From: Coturnix japonica
Lineage: Eukaryota > Chordata > Aves > Galliformes > Phasianidae
Length of the DNA: 64,000 bases
Reading direction: 5' to 3'
Assembly (NCBI RefSeq): GCF_001577835.2
Contig: NC_029528.1
Coordinates: 1,178,001 to 1,242,000, forward strand
Shown here: in pieces, positions 1-13,700 of the stretch
Position numbering within the stretch: position 1 is the first letter of the stretch
Layout: each line of letters begins with the position of its first letter
Program-made: the position numbers and the translations under genes
The notes under the pieces: model-generated
The model's database searches: none
What the model was told of the DNA's origin: nothing
The model's input: the letters and a program-made list of their open reading frames with translations, nothing else

Positions 1-3000
1 TGAGGCAGCTGGAAGAAAGCTTGCATCAATGCCCAGAACTCTTGGGTTCCCACTAGAATATCTCTGTTCTCTTGTCTAACAATATAAGGAATGGTTTTTA
101 TGGGCAGTACATTCTGGAAACGTATGTGGGAATTCGACGTGTTTATTTTAAGTGGTAACTAAAACAAATAGTTTTGGTGGCTGATATCCAGCATGGCTGG
201 GTAATTACATGGTGGGGATCCAGAGCCTTCTTTCCTTATTAACGCATCTTTTAAACAGCCCCAACCCCTTCCCGTGCCACTCCTTGCAGGTAGGTTCCAT
301 TTCTTGGCATTGTCCCATACGTGTTTGCATGTGCCCAGCTGGGACCAGGAAGGATGTCCTCCTCCCGTCCCAGGATGGGGGAATTCAGATGATTGAGTGG
401 GAGCTGAGGGTGCATCTGCTGCCTGGGGTGAGCTTGGGAAAGTCCCATGCTAGATAAGGGGTGAGCTCAGTGTTCTGCTGGCCTCGTTTGACTGAGCAGT
501 TCCATTGCATTGGAAGGCTGAGCACACTGTGGGTGAATAACCTTGGGAAGGAGCGGGGCTGGGGGAGGTTGGTGTGTGCTTGTTTGCCTGCCATGGGGTT
601 CTTTGTAAACAGAGTGAAGGGAAAGCTGTGTTTGTGTCCTGGACTCGGCTCTCTTGGTTTTGAATAGCTCTTGGGGGATGGAATTCTCAGGCTGCTGAAA
701 AGCTGAACTTTCTCATCCTTTAAGGTCATTTTGGAGGAAATGTCTCTCATTTTTGGTCCCGCCGTCGTCACTGTTGTAACTGACTCTCCTCGTTCTCCAG
801 GCAGTGTTCGTGTTTGCAAAACACTGTGTACATAATGCCCGGCAAATCCTGTTTTGCTTCATTGTAAACTCCCATCCAGGACTTACGTGACAGGGACAAA
901 ACGTGTGTTAATCCTCTCTTAATGAAGAAAGACCTCACAATTAATTAGTAAAACTTCACTACAGTCTCGGGGAAATGATAAAAGAACAGATTATGAAAAG
1001 GAAACATGTGGAATTTAGTTTTTAGCAGGAAAAGCTCTGAGGGAAGTTAGAGCCAGAAGCAGCCTGTTTGTTTGCAGCACATTAGAACTGATGTTGAATT
1101 CACAGGTTGGGAATGTATCATCTTAGTGTGTGTTGTGCAAGGAAGATGAGAAGCGCTGCGCTCCCTTCAGTCTCAGCTCTGGAAATCAGCAGGGAGTGAT
1201 GTTTTAGGCCCGTGCCAGCTCGTTTCTGTTCAAGATGTGTGGGATTCTTATTTTACCTCTCGGAGGAAGGCAGGCTGTGAGGCTGTGCTACAGCTCAGCT
1301 GTTGGCTGCTGCGGTGAGCAGAAAGCAGTTACCTGCCCAATGCTGTGCAGAGCCACAGAGCTTCCCTGGGAGATGTTGGGGCACAGGGCGTGCTGTGAAG
1401 CACCACCGTGCCTTGCTGTTGTGCTTTATTTGTGGGTATTTCTTTGTTTTGCTTTTCCCTGATGCCAAGTGTGGCTGCTCTCCATGCCCTCGCTGCTCTT
1501 GGGTTTTTTGAATCTCTCTTAAGAATGGGACCAAAACCATTCAAAGAAAACGTCACTTCAGGCAACGTAACCTTCAGCTCTGAAGGGGAGAAGCTCAGTT
1601 TTGTGTCTTCTGTCTCCGTGATGCTGAGCATGCTTTCGTTTCTGTTTGACACATCTTGGTGGTGACTCCATCTCTACTTCTCCTGCAAAGTTTTGCCTGC
1701 CTGGAGCACAGCTGGGAGGAGTGTGAATAAAGGCTGGAGTGTCTGGGAAAATTCTTGGCATTCTTTGCAGAGCGGTTTAAAGGGGAGCTGGCAACTGCTG
1801 GTTGTTTTCTTTTATTTTCCAGTGTGAGCTTTTCACTGGGGTAGACTTCAGCGTGGGCTGGGAGCAGTGGGAAGCCTGCAGCAGCTGGAGGTGTCTGGCT
1901 GCAATTCTCCATCCAGGGAGGGATGGCTCAGGCGTGGTCCAGCATATAGTGTGATGGAAAAGAGGTAGAACTGAGGGCCACTGGGGTTGTCCCAGCCGTT
2001 GCTGGAGTGCTGGGCATCACAGCATTGCGGTGGATGGCTCTTAGGGCTGCCATGCCACAGCAAGGAAAACACTTCTGCCTTCCCTGCAAAGACTCGGCTC
2101 ACGCTGTCTGAGCTGCATCCTGTCTGACCAGCAGAATGGACCAGTGAGAGGTAGCAGAGAAAGTGAAGCCGACAGCTGTTCTGAGAGAAGCAGTAAATCG
2201 GCATAAACCCCACGTTTAAAGTTCTCTTACTGTTTTTCTTTCCCCAGCCCTGCCCAGCTTCTTACAAAGCAGTAAGGATCTGGAATTTTAAGCAATGCTT
2301 AAGATTAACTGGGAATGTTCTGGCTTGAGTATGTGCTTGCACTCAGCAAATCTGCTTGAGATTAGGTGGCATTTCAGTGCAAGGACTTCAGCTGAAGTGA
2401 TGCTGAGGTCTCCCACGATTAGCTCAGGCTGAAAGTGTGCTTCCTTCCATCTCCAGCACTGCAGGACGCCTACCTGAGCCCTCTGCCCACACCAGCATCC
2501 TTGAGCTGGGCAAAAGGAACATCTCTGAGTTCTTCCTGCTTGACTGTGTGCTGGCTGCTGGTCCCTTGCAGATGTTAAGTGTCTGTCATTGGGAGTGTCC
2601 AGAGATGAGGGGGAGCTTCAGAAAACCTGATTTGTCATCGCTGTCAGCACTGATCCAGAAACTGGGCCATGTCCCAGGGAGTGCCTGCTGGGACAGAGCA
2701 GCTGAATTTGGCATCTGACGTTTGCCCACAAGGCTCAGGGCAGGTGCTTAAGTGCTCTGTGACTCAGTTTCCTTGTGAAATGGGGGTAGAGCAGCAGTGT
2801 GTGTGAGCAGGACTTTGCAGTGAGGTGTGTCTTCATAACCACCTGGCCCTGCTGTGCAGTGCTGCTGGGGCCCTCAGCGCTCAGGTGCCAGCATGGCAGT
2901 GTGTGGGGCCAGCAGCCATGTGGGTTTGATAAGCAGCCACGTCTCGCTCAGCCCTCCCTCAGCTCAGCTGTAACTGAGGCTCCCTGTGTCACAGCTGGAT

Positions 3001-6000
3001 AATTTCCTGGTTCCATGCATTTCCACTGAGGAAACAAGGGAAGAGCATTTCATAAGCCCCATTGGTATTTGTGTTAATCCATGTGTTTCACGCCCTGTTG
3101 TGCGTTGTGGACTAGGAAGCAGGAAACCAAAGGCACTGCACTGTGCCTACCAGCTATCCCCGGCTGTGCTGGGTGCAGGGTGGGCTCCTGCAGCGCTGAC
3201 TGCTGCATCCATGCTCTTCCTCTCCTTGATCTGAGTCATTCCCATCGGGGAGCTGCAATCTGTCTGCTAGCACTGCCATCTCTTTGCATTTTGATTTGAT
3301 TGTAAATTGCAGGGTGCCTCGTGCGCTGCTCCGTGACTCCTGTCTGCCCATGGCTGTATCTAGTGCTGCAGAGCTGGTGGAGTCGGGGGAGGGGTAGGGA
3401 TGCCTGGCTGTGCCTGGGGTCCTGCAGGGTTTGGGGCTATTTAATTTCCAGATGTCAGCCTGGCTGGAGGTGATGATCAGGTGCCCCCAGAAGTGGGAAC
3501 CAAAGCACTATGGAAAATAATGTGCAGAGATTGTTGCCTCTGACTGATTTGTAAGTACACACATGGGCAAAATGTGAATGGAAAAAGCTCAAGGAGAGAG
3601 GAACGTGAAATCCTGCTGGCTGTGAGCTCCCGGGACATGAAACATTCCCCCAGTGGCTGCGGCTCTGCCTGCAGCCCAACAAGCTGCTTCCTGGCTGTCC
3701 CTGGGCTGGAGCTCGTTGCTTGGGTGGCAGCCCATGTTGCTTACAAGAAGAAAGGCGTTTGCTGCTTTGCCTTGGAAGATGTCATCTGTTTGTCTTTCTT
3801 GTGTTTAGTTGGGCCTTGGAAAGGGACAAAGGCACCGTCAGCACAGGAAAGTGCTGTGTTACCTCATCTGTTGCAGCCTGAAGCCAGGACTCTGCACTCA
3901 GGTCAGGGTTTGGCTGAGAAGCAGCACTGTGATTTTTCTGGGGGGGGTTTCACTCTTGGTTTTACAGAGCAGTTCACATATTGTCCATACGCTGCTGTGC
4001 CTGCTGCAGTGAGGGAGTCAGCTTTGTCTCAAGCAGAGAACACAAGCGTGTTTCATGTCAAGACTGTTTCATTTTTTGAGCAGTTGGTGTCAGAATGGTC
4101 TTTCAGAGCCCAGTCCCAGTCAGTTCATACTGCTCCCAGCACAGCAGCAAGGAGGATGAGGGCAGTGCATGGAAGGCTGAGCTCACTGGTGCCATCCCCG
4201 TGGGTTGCACAGGCAGAAGCCGCTTCTCCTGGGAGCAGCCATTGGACCATGTAATGATGCAAATTGAAACTGATGCAAATTGGGAGGTGAAGCAAGAAGA
4301 GGCTGGAAAGCAGGAGAGCCAAAATCAGTTTTTTTCTATTTTTAAAGGATTGTAGGCGCCTCGGTTGCTGCTGTAGCTCGTGCTCCGGCTCCTCGTGTTT
4401 CCTTAATCCTTGTTTCTTCTAATTGGCATGTGGGTACTGTAGTGACTCTTTATAGGGACCTGGATTTAGAATCAGAGATCTCAGTCTCTGTGATTGTGTT
4501 TCTCCACTGCCTTTTCTGTCTCCCTCACAATAAGAAGGCAAATGACATTATCTTCCAAGGAAGTGGTTTGTGGGCAGCTGCCTTGTTCCTGCTGTGGGAC
4601 TGTGCTGTGGATGGGCTTAGGAAGCCAATGTGGGTTTGAAATGCTGCTTTCAGTTCCCTGGTGCAGCTGCAGGAGTGGACTAGTGGGTCATGTGTCCTCC
4701 AGCAGGGCTAGATGTGCCTGGTGCTGTACAGCAGGCTCCAAGTGCTGTGATTTGATGTTTGCTTTTGATTTCTGAGATGCATGGTGAAGCACAGCCGCTG
4801 CCTGTCTGTCCAATGGCAATAGAGCATCCTGTGATGTTGTTGGACCAGAGCTGGGGATCGATTCCCTCTGGGATGGCCACTGTTCCCATCATGGAAGTGC
4901 CCCCAGGTGCTGTTTGTGTGTGTATTGCAAGAATGGATGCAGGATGGAGCTGCAAAGGAGTTGGACTTCTCAGGGAAACTGCTTGCATTCCTGAGGCTGT
5001 CAAACACCTGTTGATGATGGATTGGAGGGGAAGAATAAAATGAAGAGAATCTTTAGTTACTATTATCATTACTGTTTTCCCCTGCTCTTACTGACTGCGT
5101 TGCAGCAGTTGCTGTGCCAACAGCAGGGCTGCCCTGGAGCTGGGATGGAGCTGAGCGTGCTGTGTGCAGAGCCAATGGTCTCTGTGCTTTGGTATCAGCA
5201 GCATTTTGGAGCCCATCCAGGTTATTATCACTGCTTACAGAAGGAAAAGCAAACTGCACTTCAAGGTCACAGACAAAAATACTTCCACAAAGTTTGGCTT
5301 GTTGGCTTGGGGATGCTGGGAGATGATGAGCAGTTTGGGGGAAGAGTATTTTTGTCCTGTAACCAACTGCTGACCAGAGGAGCGGACAGCCCTGCTCAGA
5401 TGCACTTTTCTCTCTGTCTGAAGCATGACTGAGTTCTCAATGTCTCCCCTCCTCTCTGGAGCCTATTTTAAACCCAGGCAGCGGTGCTGCCTGTTGCCTG
5501 GAAACCTCCTCCGAGCCCAACCGTAGACATCAGCAGCTCCATTTATTTCCTTTCCAAAGCACCATCCCAGGCTTCTGCTTTGTGCTTTTTGTTTGCTTGG
5601 TTTGTTTATTATCTAAACCAAAAAGGAACAAAACTCACCGACTGTGTGGGAATGTTTTTTTTTGCTTGTCAGCACATTGTGGTGATGGCAGCTGGGGTTT
5701 GGCACCATGTAGGGTGGCTGAGTAGAGTGGGGCTGGGAGCAGCCAGAGCTGGGAGGGTGTGTGAGACCTGAAGGGACCCCAGCTCTACCATTGCTGGGTC
5801 TGGGGGTTCTTATGCTGCACCAGGACCGTCTCCTTGAAAGGGAAGAAATATCTCAGAGCCCTTTCCCAGCACATCTGCTCCCAGTTCCTGCAGCTGCCTC
5901 ACTGAACATGGCCTGGTGTCTGTCCCACAAGCTGGGGGCCCACTCCGTTATCAGCACCCCTCCTGCAGAGCTGTTGGTTGGAGCTTTGTTGTCATTGCAT

Positions 6001-7769
6001 TGTGACAGATGAATAGAGGGAAGCACAACCTGCAGGTTTCTGCATCTACGCAGCCCTTTTTTAATTCACTTAGCATTAAACGATTGGCCACCTTGGAGCC
6101 TTAATTGGTGCAGCCTCTCCCATGGGAAGGGTTGAAACAATTGCTGTTTCTGCTTGGTTCGAGAGCACCATTGATCCCAGTGGGATTAAACAGCACTGAT
6201 TGCAGGAGCCCAACTTAAGTCCTCTGTGGTTCTATCCAGGGAACCCAAAGGGAGCAATGTCCCCGAGTCACAGTGAGCTGATGGCAAACCAGTGGGCAGC
6301 AGAGAGTCAGAAGGTGAGGTGTAGCTGCTGCTTCAGCTGTTTGCAAGCAGTCCTTGTGATATAAATGGTGTATTTTACAAAGCAGAGAATGTTGCTTTGT
6401 TCTCCCAAAGGCGGCACTGAGGGAGGCTTTGAGTCGAGTTGCAGTTGAAAGGTTCATGGTTTACTGTGGGTTGTTTGTGTTGTTTGTTTTAAAGAAATGA
6501 TGTTGTAGAGCAGAGGGGTGCACGAGGCTCATCGAGTCACTGCTTGAATTCATTCAGTGCCAGTTCAGCTTCTTCTCCGGGCACGCTGCAGCCTCCTGGA
6601 TGAGGTGCTGGGCTGTTGAAGCTGAGGTGTGGGGGTTGGATGGTTCTTCCATCCCCATCTTTCACTGAGTGCTGATGACTTAGAACAAACAGACCTATAT
6701 ACTAAAGAAACCGAGAGTGAATGAGTCATGGCCTGATGCACGTATCTTTGCTTCTTCAGGGGAGGAGAAGAGTGCTTTAGAGGCTGCAGATAGTAGCATG
6801 GTCACTGGGTTCAGGCACTGTTACTGAGTTGGGCAGAAGGTTGGCACTGTGATGAATTATTTCTGCATATCTGAACTCTCCTGTTAGCCGTTAGGAATGG
6901 AGGGACCTTCTCTTAGCTCCTCTCTTCTGGACCTGCTCTGCCTTTCCATACAGCAGGTGTACAACCCCCCCGTGTCACCTGAGGTGGGTTTGCTCCATGG
7001 CCCACATGGTGCCCATTGCTGGGCAGCAGTGTTGAAAACAGAACTGGTTTAGTTCTGTAGTGCTTTGCACATGGGCCATCTGTGGCTTTGCTGTGGAGGA
7101 GTCTTGGACCCTGCCAGATGATCCGTGGCCATTTATTGCCTTTATTTCTAAGCAGCACTTCCTGTACAGGTGACCAGCTTTGTCCCCCTCCGGGGGAGGG
7201 AGGAGACAGAAGGAAGAACAACGTGTGTATGGGGGAGGCAGGAACGGGAACTGCAGAGAAACAGTGGAAACTGCGTGGTCACAGATGGTAAAGCGAGAGG
7301 GTTCCTCATCCTGACCGGGCTGGAAGCGTGAGCAAACAAAACCACGCTGCTCATGGCACAGCAAGGGAAACAGATCGAGTGCTTGGGGAGAACACAGAGC
7401 TTATCTGCCTGGCTTCAGTGCTGGAGGAGTTGAGGAAATAAAATGGGGGAGGAAAAATGAGGGATAAAATGCACATAATGGGTTTTCCTTTGTTAACCTT
7501 TCCCAGCTGCATGCAGTTGGAATTCATGCTAGAGTTTCCTTGCTTTGTAGCCTGGAGCTTAGCTCTCTCTGAGCCAGTTCCCCATTTGGACTGTTGTCTG
7601 TCTTTTTTCTGCTATTGGTTTGAGATGAGGCACACAGATCCTCAAGTGATGTGGCAGTGCTGGGCTCTGAGCAGAGGTTCTGCGGTGCCCCAGGAGGTGG
7701 CTGCTACTTGGCTCTCTGACCTGTTGCTTCTCCGCAGCTCTGCTCATCTGTCTGTTTTCTCCCTCCCAG
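1..7769 (+). other. SEPTIN8: SEPTIN8 intron 1 (partial)
   Basis: This stretch precedes the first visible septin exon and ends in a pyrimidine tract plus CAG at 7757-7769. I see no CpG island, no septin first exon, no recognisable second gene and no clear transposon in it. It holds many short chance reading frames; the longest, at 3574-4254, is treated under rejected items. The sequence looks like ordinary intron. Confidence 0.8.
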
Positions 7770-10700
7770 AATGAAGAGAAGAGGAACCTCTCCCTTGGGG
7801 GCCATGTTGGCTTTGACAGTCTCCCGGATCAGCTGGTCAGCAAGTCTGTCACACAGGGCTTCAGCTTCAACATCCTCTGTGTGGGTGAGCACAGTCCTGC
7901 AAGCAGATGGGGGTGGAATAGGTGGCGATGGGGTTGGGACCGTGTTTCCGTATGAGTCCTGCTGGGAACGCAGCTTGAGCGCATCAGAGATGCCTGGCTT
8001 TGAAAGAACAGCAACCCATTTCCCACAAAACGAGCAACCAAACAACTACATTCCATCCCCCCCAAGACAACACCCATCCTCCTCACCCTCCTGCTTGGGG
8101 CTGAGTGAATCAAGGGGCTTGAAAGGTGACCACCTCTGTGCTAGGAAAGGGATAGGGGGAATGGTCTTTGTGGTTTCTAATGTATATATCTTGAGGACTG
8201 TGAGAAGGTGCAAGAAGTAGACTTAAAAATAACCTTGTTATGCTCTTGTGTTTTTTTTTAGTTTTGGTATTTTTGTGATTTATCAGGTCGTGCTGATATC
8301 AGAGTGCTAGAAATGAGCTGCTTCAATCATGAGAGCTTTTCTAGGAGCCCAGAGAGAGTGGGAGCAGAAATAGCAGTTGTGTGTGCTGAAGGTGCAGCCT
8401 GATGGGCTGCCTGCAGAGCAAGTAGGGCACAGAGGGCTGTATCCTTGGAAATCTGCCTGTGCTCTCCTGGCCAATAGGGCTGTGTTTCAAGAATGAGGAG
8501 CTTAAATAGGGCCTCTTGTGGGTCAGTCTGGAAAAGGTCAGTCTCATACGGTTACCTGGAGCAGCGGTTCAAAGTCCTTCTGGTTCATGGTCAGTCATGA
8601 GCCAAATACTCTGGGCTGTAGCTGGGTTTGTCATGCATGCCAGGTTTCCTTTGATGGCTGCTGGAAATGAGGCTTACAGATGGGAATCTTCTGCTCATCT
8701 GGCCTCTACTTGTTCTTCAGGAACTTCTCCATCTCTGCTGAGTTTCTCAGTCATCCCCATTTGCCCCTAAAAGCTCTCCCCATATTCATCTCAGATGTTT
8801 GACTCTGCAGAAACGTTTCTGCTGTTGGAAAGATGAAGATATCCTACTTTGGTCTTCCAACACCACGCTCTGCTGATGTGTGTAGTGAAGATTCACCGTG
8901 GAACGTGGCCTCTGATAACACTGTCCTGCTTTGGCTTTCATGATTCACTTACTCCTTGGCTGGTCTGGCATAGAGAATCATGGGGCAGTAGGGCAGCCTT
9001 GAGAGAAACAGAAATTATAAGGAGAAACTCTGGTAATCAGAAGTCATGTGAGGTGAAACCAGCTGAGTTGCAGACACCATCTCTGGGCTGGGTTGCAACA
9101 TCTCCTTGTGCAGCCAGAGCTCTTCTGAGCAGAGCAGCACCTCCTGCTCCATAATACAGCTGTAGTGCTGCTGGGGTTATCTGTATGCATGGACTCCCAT
9201 ACCTGTGCTGTTATTTCCCCTAGTTCAGCTGGTGCTGTTTGCTGCACAGGTGTCACCAAACAGAGATGTGCTGTGACCTCACTGAGAGCTCGTGTAGTGC
9301 TTCCTTTGTGCTCTAAATGAAGATTTCCACCTGCTGCCCCCTGATGTGTTTCTTTAGCCAGCTTCCCACCAAAGAAGGCTGTTTTTCTGTCTGGAACTTG
9401 CAGGCTGTATGATAAAATCAGTATGCACATGAGCCTCTGCCTTCTGGTTTGAATGTGCAGCATGCTTTTCCCCGGGTGATCCAATCCACATTGTTTCTAA
9501 ACTTTATCATCTGACAGGGCCCAGATTTCCCCTGGCAGAATAGTGAGCAGGCAGTGGGACAAGCCCAGCGCTGCCAGCTAAGGGCAGAGCTGTGCCTTCA
9601 GAGGGGAGAGCTGCAGAACTGCTTTTGGTGCAGCTGCTGCGTGGATGGAGGGAAAAAAAGTTACAGCAGAATGGGCTTTAGTCCTTTGACACACTGACTG
9701 TACGTGTGGGACCCCAGCAGAAGGGCTGTGGAAGTGGGACAGGCTGCTGTAAGGCTTCCAGACCGAAGTTCAGCTGCACAATGAAATCACAAAACTTCCA
9801 TCTTTGTTTTTTTTTCTGCTGTGAAAGGAGATTTTCAGTCTGATAGCAAGTGGTCCTGGCAGATCAGAGCTGCCTGCCTGTTTCTCTGCACTGAAGTATG
9901 CACGCTGACTTCCTTCCATATATCTCTCTAAATGGGACAGGTCCCCAAGAGACTCTGATGGTGAGATGGAGCAAGGAGAGAAAGCAGTTTAAAAAGCCTG
10001 CTGGGGTTGGAAATCCCACAGAAAGGGGGGACAGGAAACCTCATCGTCAGACTTTCCTGTCCCTTCTGCAGCACCCGTTGCTGTGCACTGAGTGCCCTGG
10101 GACCATTGCTATGTTTGGGATTGGCAACACCTGAGCCAGATCATTCTTGCCAGTAGGAACAGCTGAGTTTTACTCCAGCTCAGTTGAAGACTCAAAGATG
10201 TACTAAAACTCTTGTTCCCAGCTTCTCTGCTACAGGTCCCAGGCAAAGTCAGCATTGATGAAGGGGGGAAAAATGCATTCTCTAATTTGCCGAATGTCCC
10301 CTGCTGGGGGGGCTGAGAGCTGCAGGCTGGATTTGCCTGAAGCACGGGAAGCCTTCAAGGGTGCTGTTACCTTTGTGACAATTACGTCTCTGACCACAAT
10401 CTGTAGTAACCTTTCACATTATAATTTAGTTCTGCTCTGTAATTAATACCCTTTGAAGTGATAAATTCATGCTGCAGTGAACTGATGACTTCTTGTTCCT
10501 AGGTGAGACTGGCATTGGGAAATCCACGCTAATGAACACGCTTTTCAATACCACGTTTGAGACTGAAGAAGCCAGCCACTATGAGAGCACGGTTCGCTTG
10601 CGGCCACGGACCTATGACCTGCAGGAGAGCAACGTCCACCTGAAATTGACCATTGTGGACACGGTTGGATTTGGGGATCAGATCAATAAAGACGAAAGGC

Positions 10701-13700
10701 AGGTCTCGTGCCATCTGCTCGGCCTTTCTGTGCTCCTCTCTGACATTTTGACACAAACTGCCCGTGATGCTGCTTGCAGTATTACAGGGGTGGTGCCCAT
10801 GTTTCTGTGAATGCAGAAGCTCCTGCAGTGCCTCTGGTTTTGGGGACTGGATGCAGGGGGAGCTGTGTGAGGAACCAAAGAGAGATGGGAGAGGTCACAC
10901 GAGGTCTTTCCCAAGCAATGCAGGCAGTGAACAAGCTGTCCTCAGCACGGGGTTGGGAATTAACTGCTCTGGCCATGATTGGTGTCTCTTGGCCTGTCTC
11001 ATTTAATTACATCTTGTTCAAGCCCTAGGTAGAGGCTTTCAGGGACTCCAAGGTCTCTCCTTGTCATCTGGCATTGCTGCAGCCAGATGGCTCAGCCCTG
11101 CGGTCTCTGCAGTGTGTTCTGTGGAGGTGGTTATCTTCCATGCTCCACTGTCATTAAGCTTTGCAGTGCAGCATTGGGAGGCTCCAGAAACCTTTGGATT
11201 AAAAGGTCTGTGTGTAAAGGCCACGCTTTTCCTGTTGTAAGGATAAATTACTTCAGTCTTAATCAGTATCATGATATGTCTAGGAGAATTCCTTAAGCCT
11301 TCCTTCAAGCTGTGTAATTTTGGTCTCCAGTCTTTGGGTTGCTAATGGTATGGTTTTAGTTACAGGCCGATAGTTGAGTACATTGATACGCAGTTTGAAG
11401 CCTATTTGCAAGAAGAGCTGAAAATCCGCCGTTCTCTGTTCAACTATCATGACACGAGGATCCATGTCTGCCTCTACTTCATCACTCCCACTGGGCACTC
11501 CCTCAAGTCTTTGGACCTGGTGACAATGAAGAAGCTGGACAGCAAGGTAAAAGGTTGGAGACTAGGGGTGTCCCTTTCTGGAAGGGGTGATACTTGTGCT
11601 AATGTTGTCACCAGGCAGGCTGTCACCAGAAACTCTCAAGATCATAGGAAACCTAGAAGTGGGTCACAAGAGGGTCTGGCTGGGTCTGTTTGTTTGCACA
11701 CGAGCTATTGCTACCTTAGTGGACAGTGGGTTGCTTAACCAGCCAACCTCTGGTATTCTTGCAGCTCAAAGGAATTTTCTGACACTTTTGATTGTTCTTA
11801 CTGGCTTCTAGGGAGCTGCGGGGATGCTTCAAAGGTCACAAGTGACAGCAGCATCTCTTCCTATCTTTCCAAGAGTTTCCTTCCTTTCAGAGCAGTTGTT
11901 TAGAGGTGGTTCCTCTCAGATGGCAGATGCTAATCCACTTATGCAGAGGGCAAATAAGGCAACTGGGACCCTGCAGTAACCTGGGTTTGCCCTGAATTGT
12001 ACATAGGGAACATGCTCTTCTCTGGCTGTTGTCCACATGCAGCACTATTGGACTTTCCTGGTGGGCAGAGCTCCCCTGGCAGTCCCTGCTGCTCGCCTTC
12101 ACCACCCGGGGCAGCTGCCCTACTTTTCCTTGGCCCTGCTCCACAGTAGGCACTTGCTTCCCATTGCAGGGGCCTGTTGGTAACCATGGGGGCTGCTACA
12201 CTGACTTCATCAAGAATCCGAGAACTTTCCCTTAATAAACTCCGTCTCTTGGTGTGGTGCCAGCATGACATGTTCCCAGAAATATGTTTGGAAGAAAGCT
12301 GTTGCACAATTCCCCTTGGTGCTGGTGGTCCCACAAAGCCTTTCTCTGCCTTTGGTTCTGCATTCCCTCCTTTTCACATCTCTCTGTGGCTGCTTTTAAT
12401 GTGGTCCTCGCATAGTACCAAAATAAATCCTTTGTGCTTGTGCAGAGATGGGAACTTTGTGTGCACACAGGCTTTTTATATTCCTAAACTTCCACTTAAA
12501 TGGTTGTCTCTGAAGTCATGTTATCCATTTGCTCTCATCTCCCTTCTTCCCATGGTGAGAACTTCTTGGATTTCATGGTGTGTTGGTTTTGCACAAATGC
12601 ACACAAGATAAGAATAAGCAAATTGGGACCATTGGTCTTTTGTGCTTGTCAGGGCTGTGTGTTACGTTAATCCATCAGTGTCATCCCCAGGTCTTTGAGA
12701 TGCGTTCCGGGCATTCCCTAAAGCACTGACAGTGCCGTGCCCCTTGCCAGTGCACCTGAACTGTTTGCTCTTAGAGGCCAGCACATGTGCAGGGTGGAGC
12801 TGAGTGTAAGCAAACCCCAGACAGCTTTGTTTCTGCTCCAGAGCAGTAAGAGCAGTGCTTACTGTGTTGGAGCAGAGAGGTGAGGCATGCTGACTCACAT
12901 CCACAGTGGTGTGAGCAACCTGAACCTGCTTTCCTGGAGAGCTTTGCATGGCTGTGGCCTTTGTTTTACAGTGGAAGAGTGGGGCACACAGAGGCAAAGG
13001 GTATAGCAGAGGCAGCAGCGTGGTCTGCTGGCTTGTTTTCTTAGATCAGTTTAACAAGGATTGCACAGGGCCCTGCTTCAGTTACACCTCAGCTCTAACA
13101 CACCAGTGGCGTGGCAGCAGGTGTTGGGCAGGCTGCTGAATCTGTCACGATTTCAGTAGTGCATCTTGCTTTGAGGTTACAAAATCCCTTCTGGGCAAAG
13201 CTGTTCTGTAAACAGAATCTTCCATTGTACTGTAATACAATATTCGATTGGCTGAGCTCACAGCCAGCTGTTATCTGGGGTATTTAATTACATCCAGAGA
13301 ACTGGAAGCATCTTCAGCATGGTTCGAGGTAGATGGGGTGTAGCTGGCTGGTTGCTACATAGAAAGCAGGTACACCCTGTCAGGGGTTGGCTTCCCTGTG
13401 TATTTTCCAAATACAGCCCTATACTGAAAAGGGCTGGCGTAACAGTGTGCTGCCCTGGGCATCCCTGTTTGCTGTCCCTGGATGGTTTCCATCTGCATAT
13501 GTTGTTATGAGCTGTGGCTAATTGCCCTTTGTGAGCTGACATGTCCTGGGTGGGTCACCAGCCAGCAACGATGCTCCAGGCCACATTGTGCATCTACTGC
13601 TTGGTTTCCAAGGCAGGATTTGACTGCTGGTTTAGCTGGGACTTGCATTTGGGAACACTTTAGAGATGGGGGTAGAAACTCTGTTGTATTTTGTATTTCA

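Noticed and set aside
3574-4254. 226-codon plus-strand open frame in SEPTIN8 intron 1
   Set aside because: It is the longest clean frame in the intron, but it has no recognisable domain, low-complexity or otherwise, no promoter and no poly(A) signal near it. One such frame in 64 kb of moderately G/C-rich DNA is not very unlikely by chance.
12885-12900. Maf-like TGCTGACTCA in SEPTIN8 intron 4
   Set aside because: Isolated motif without context; listed because it shows that the IL4-IL13 motif could also be chance.
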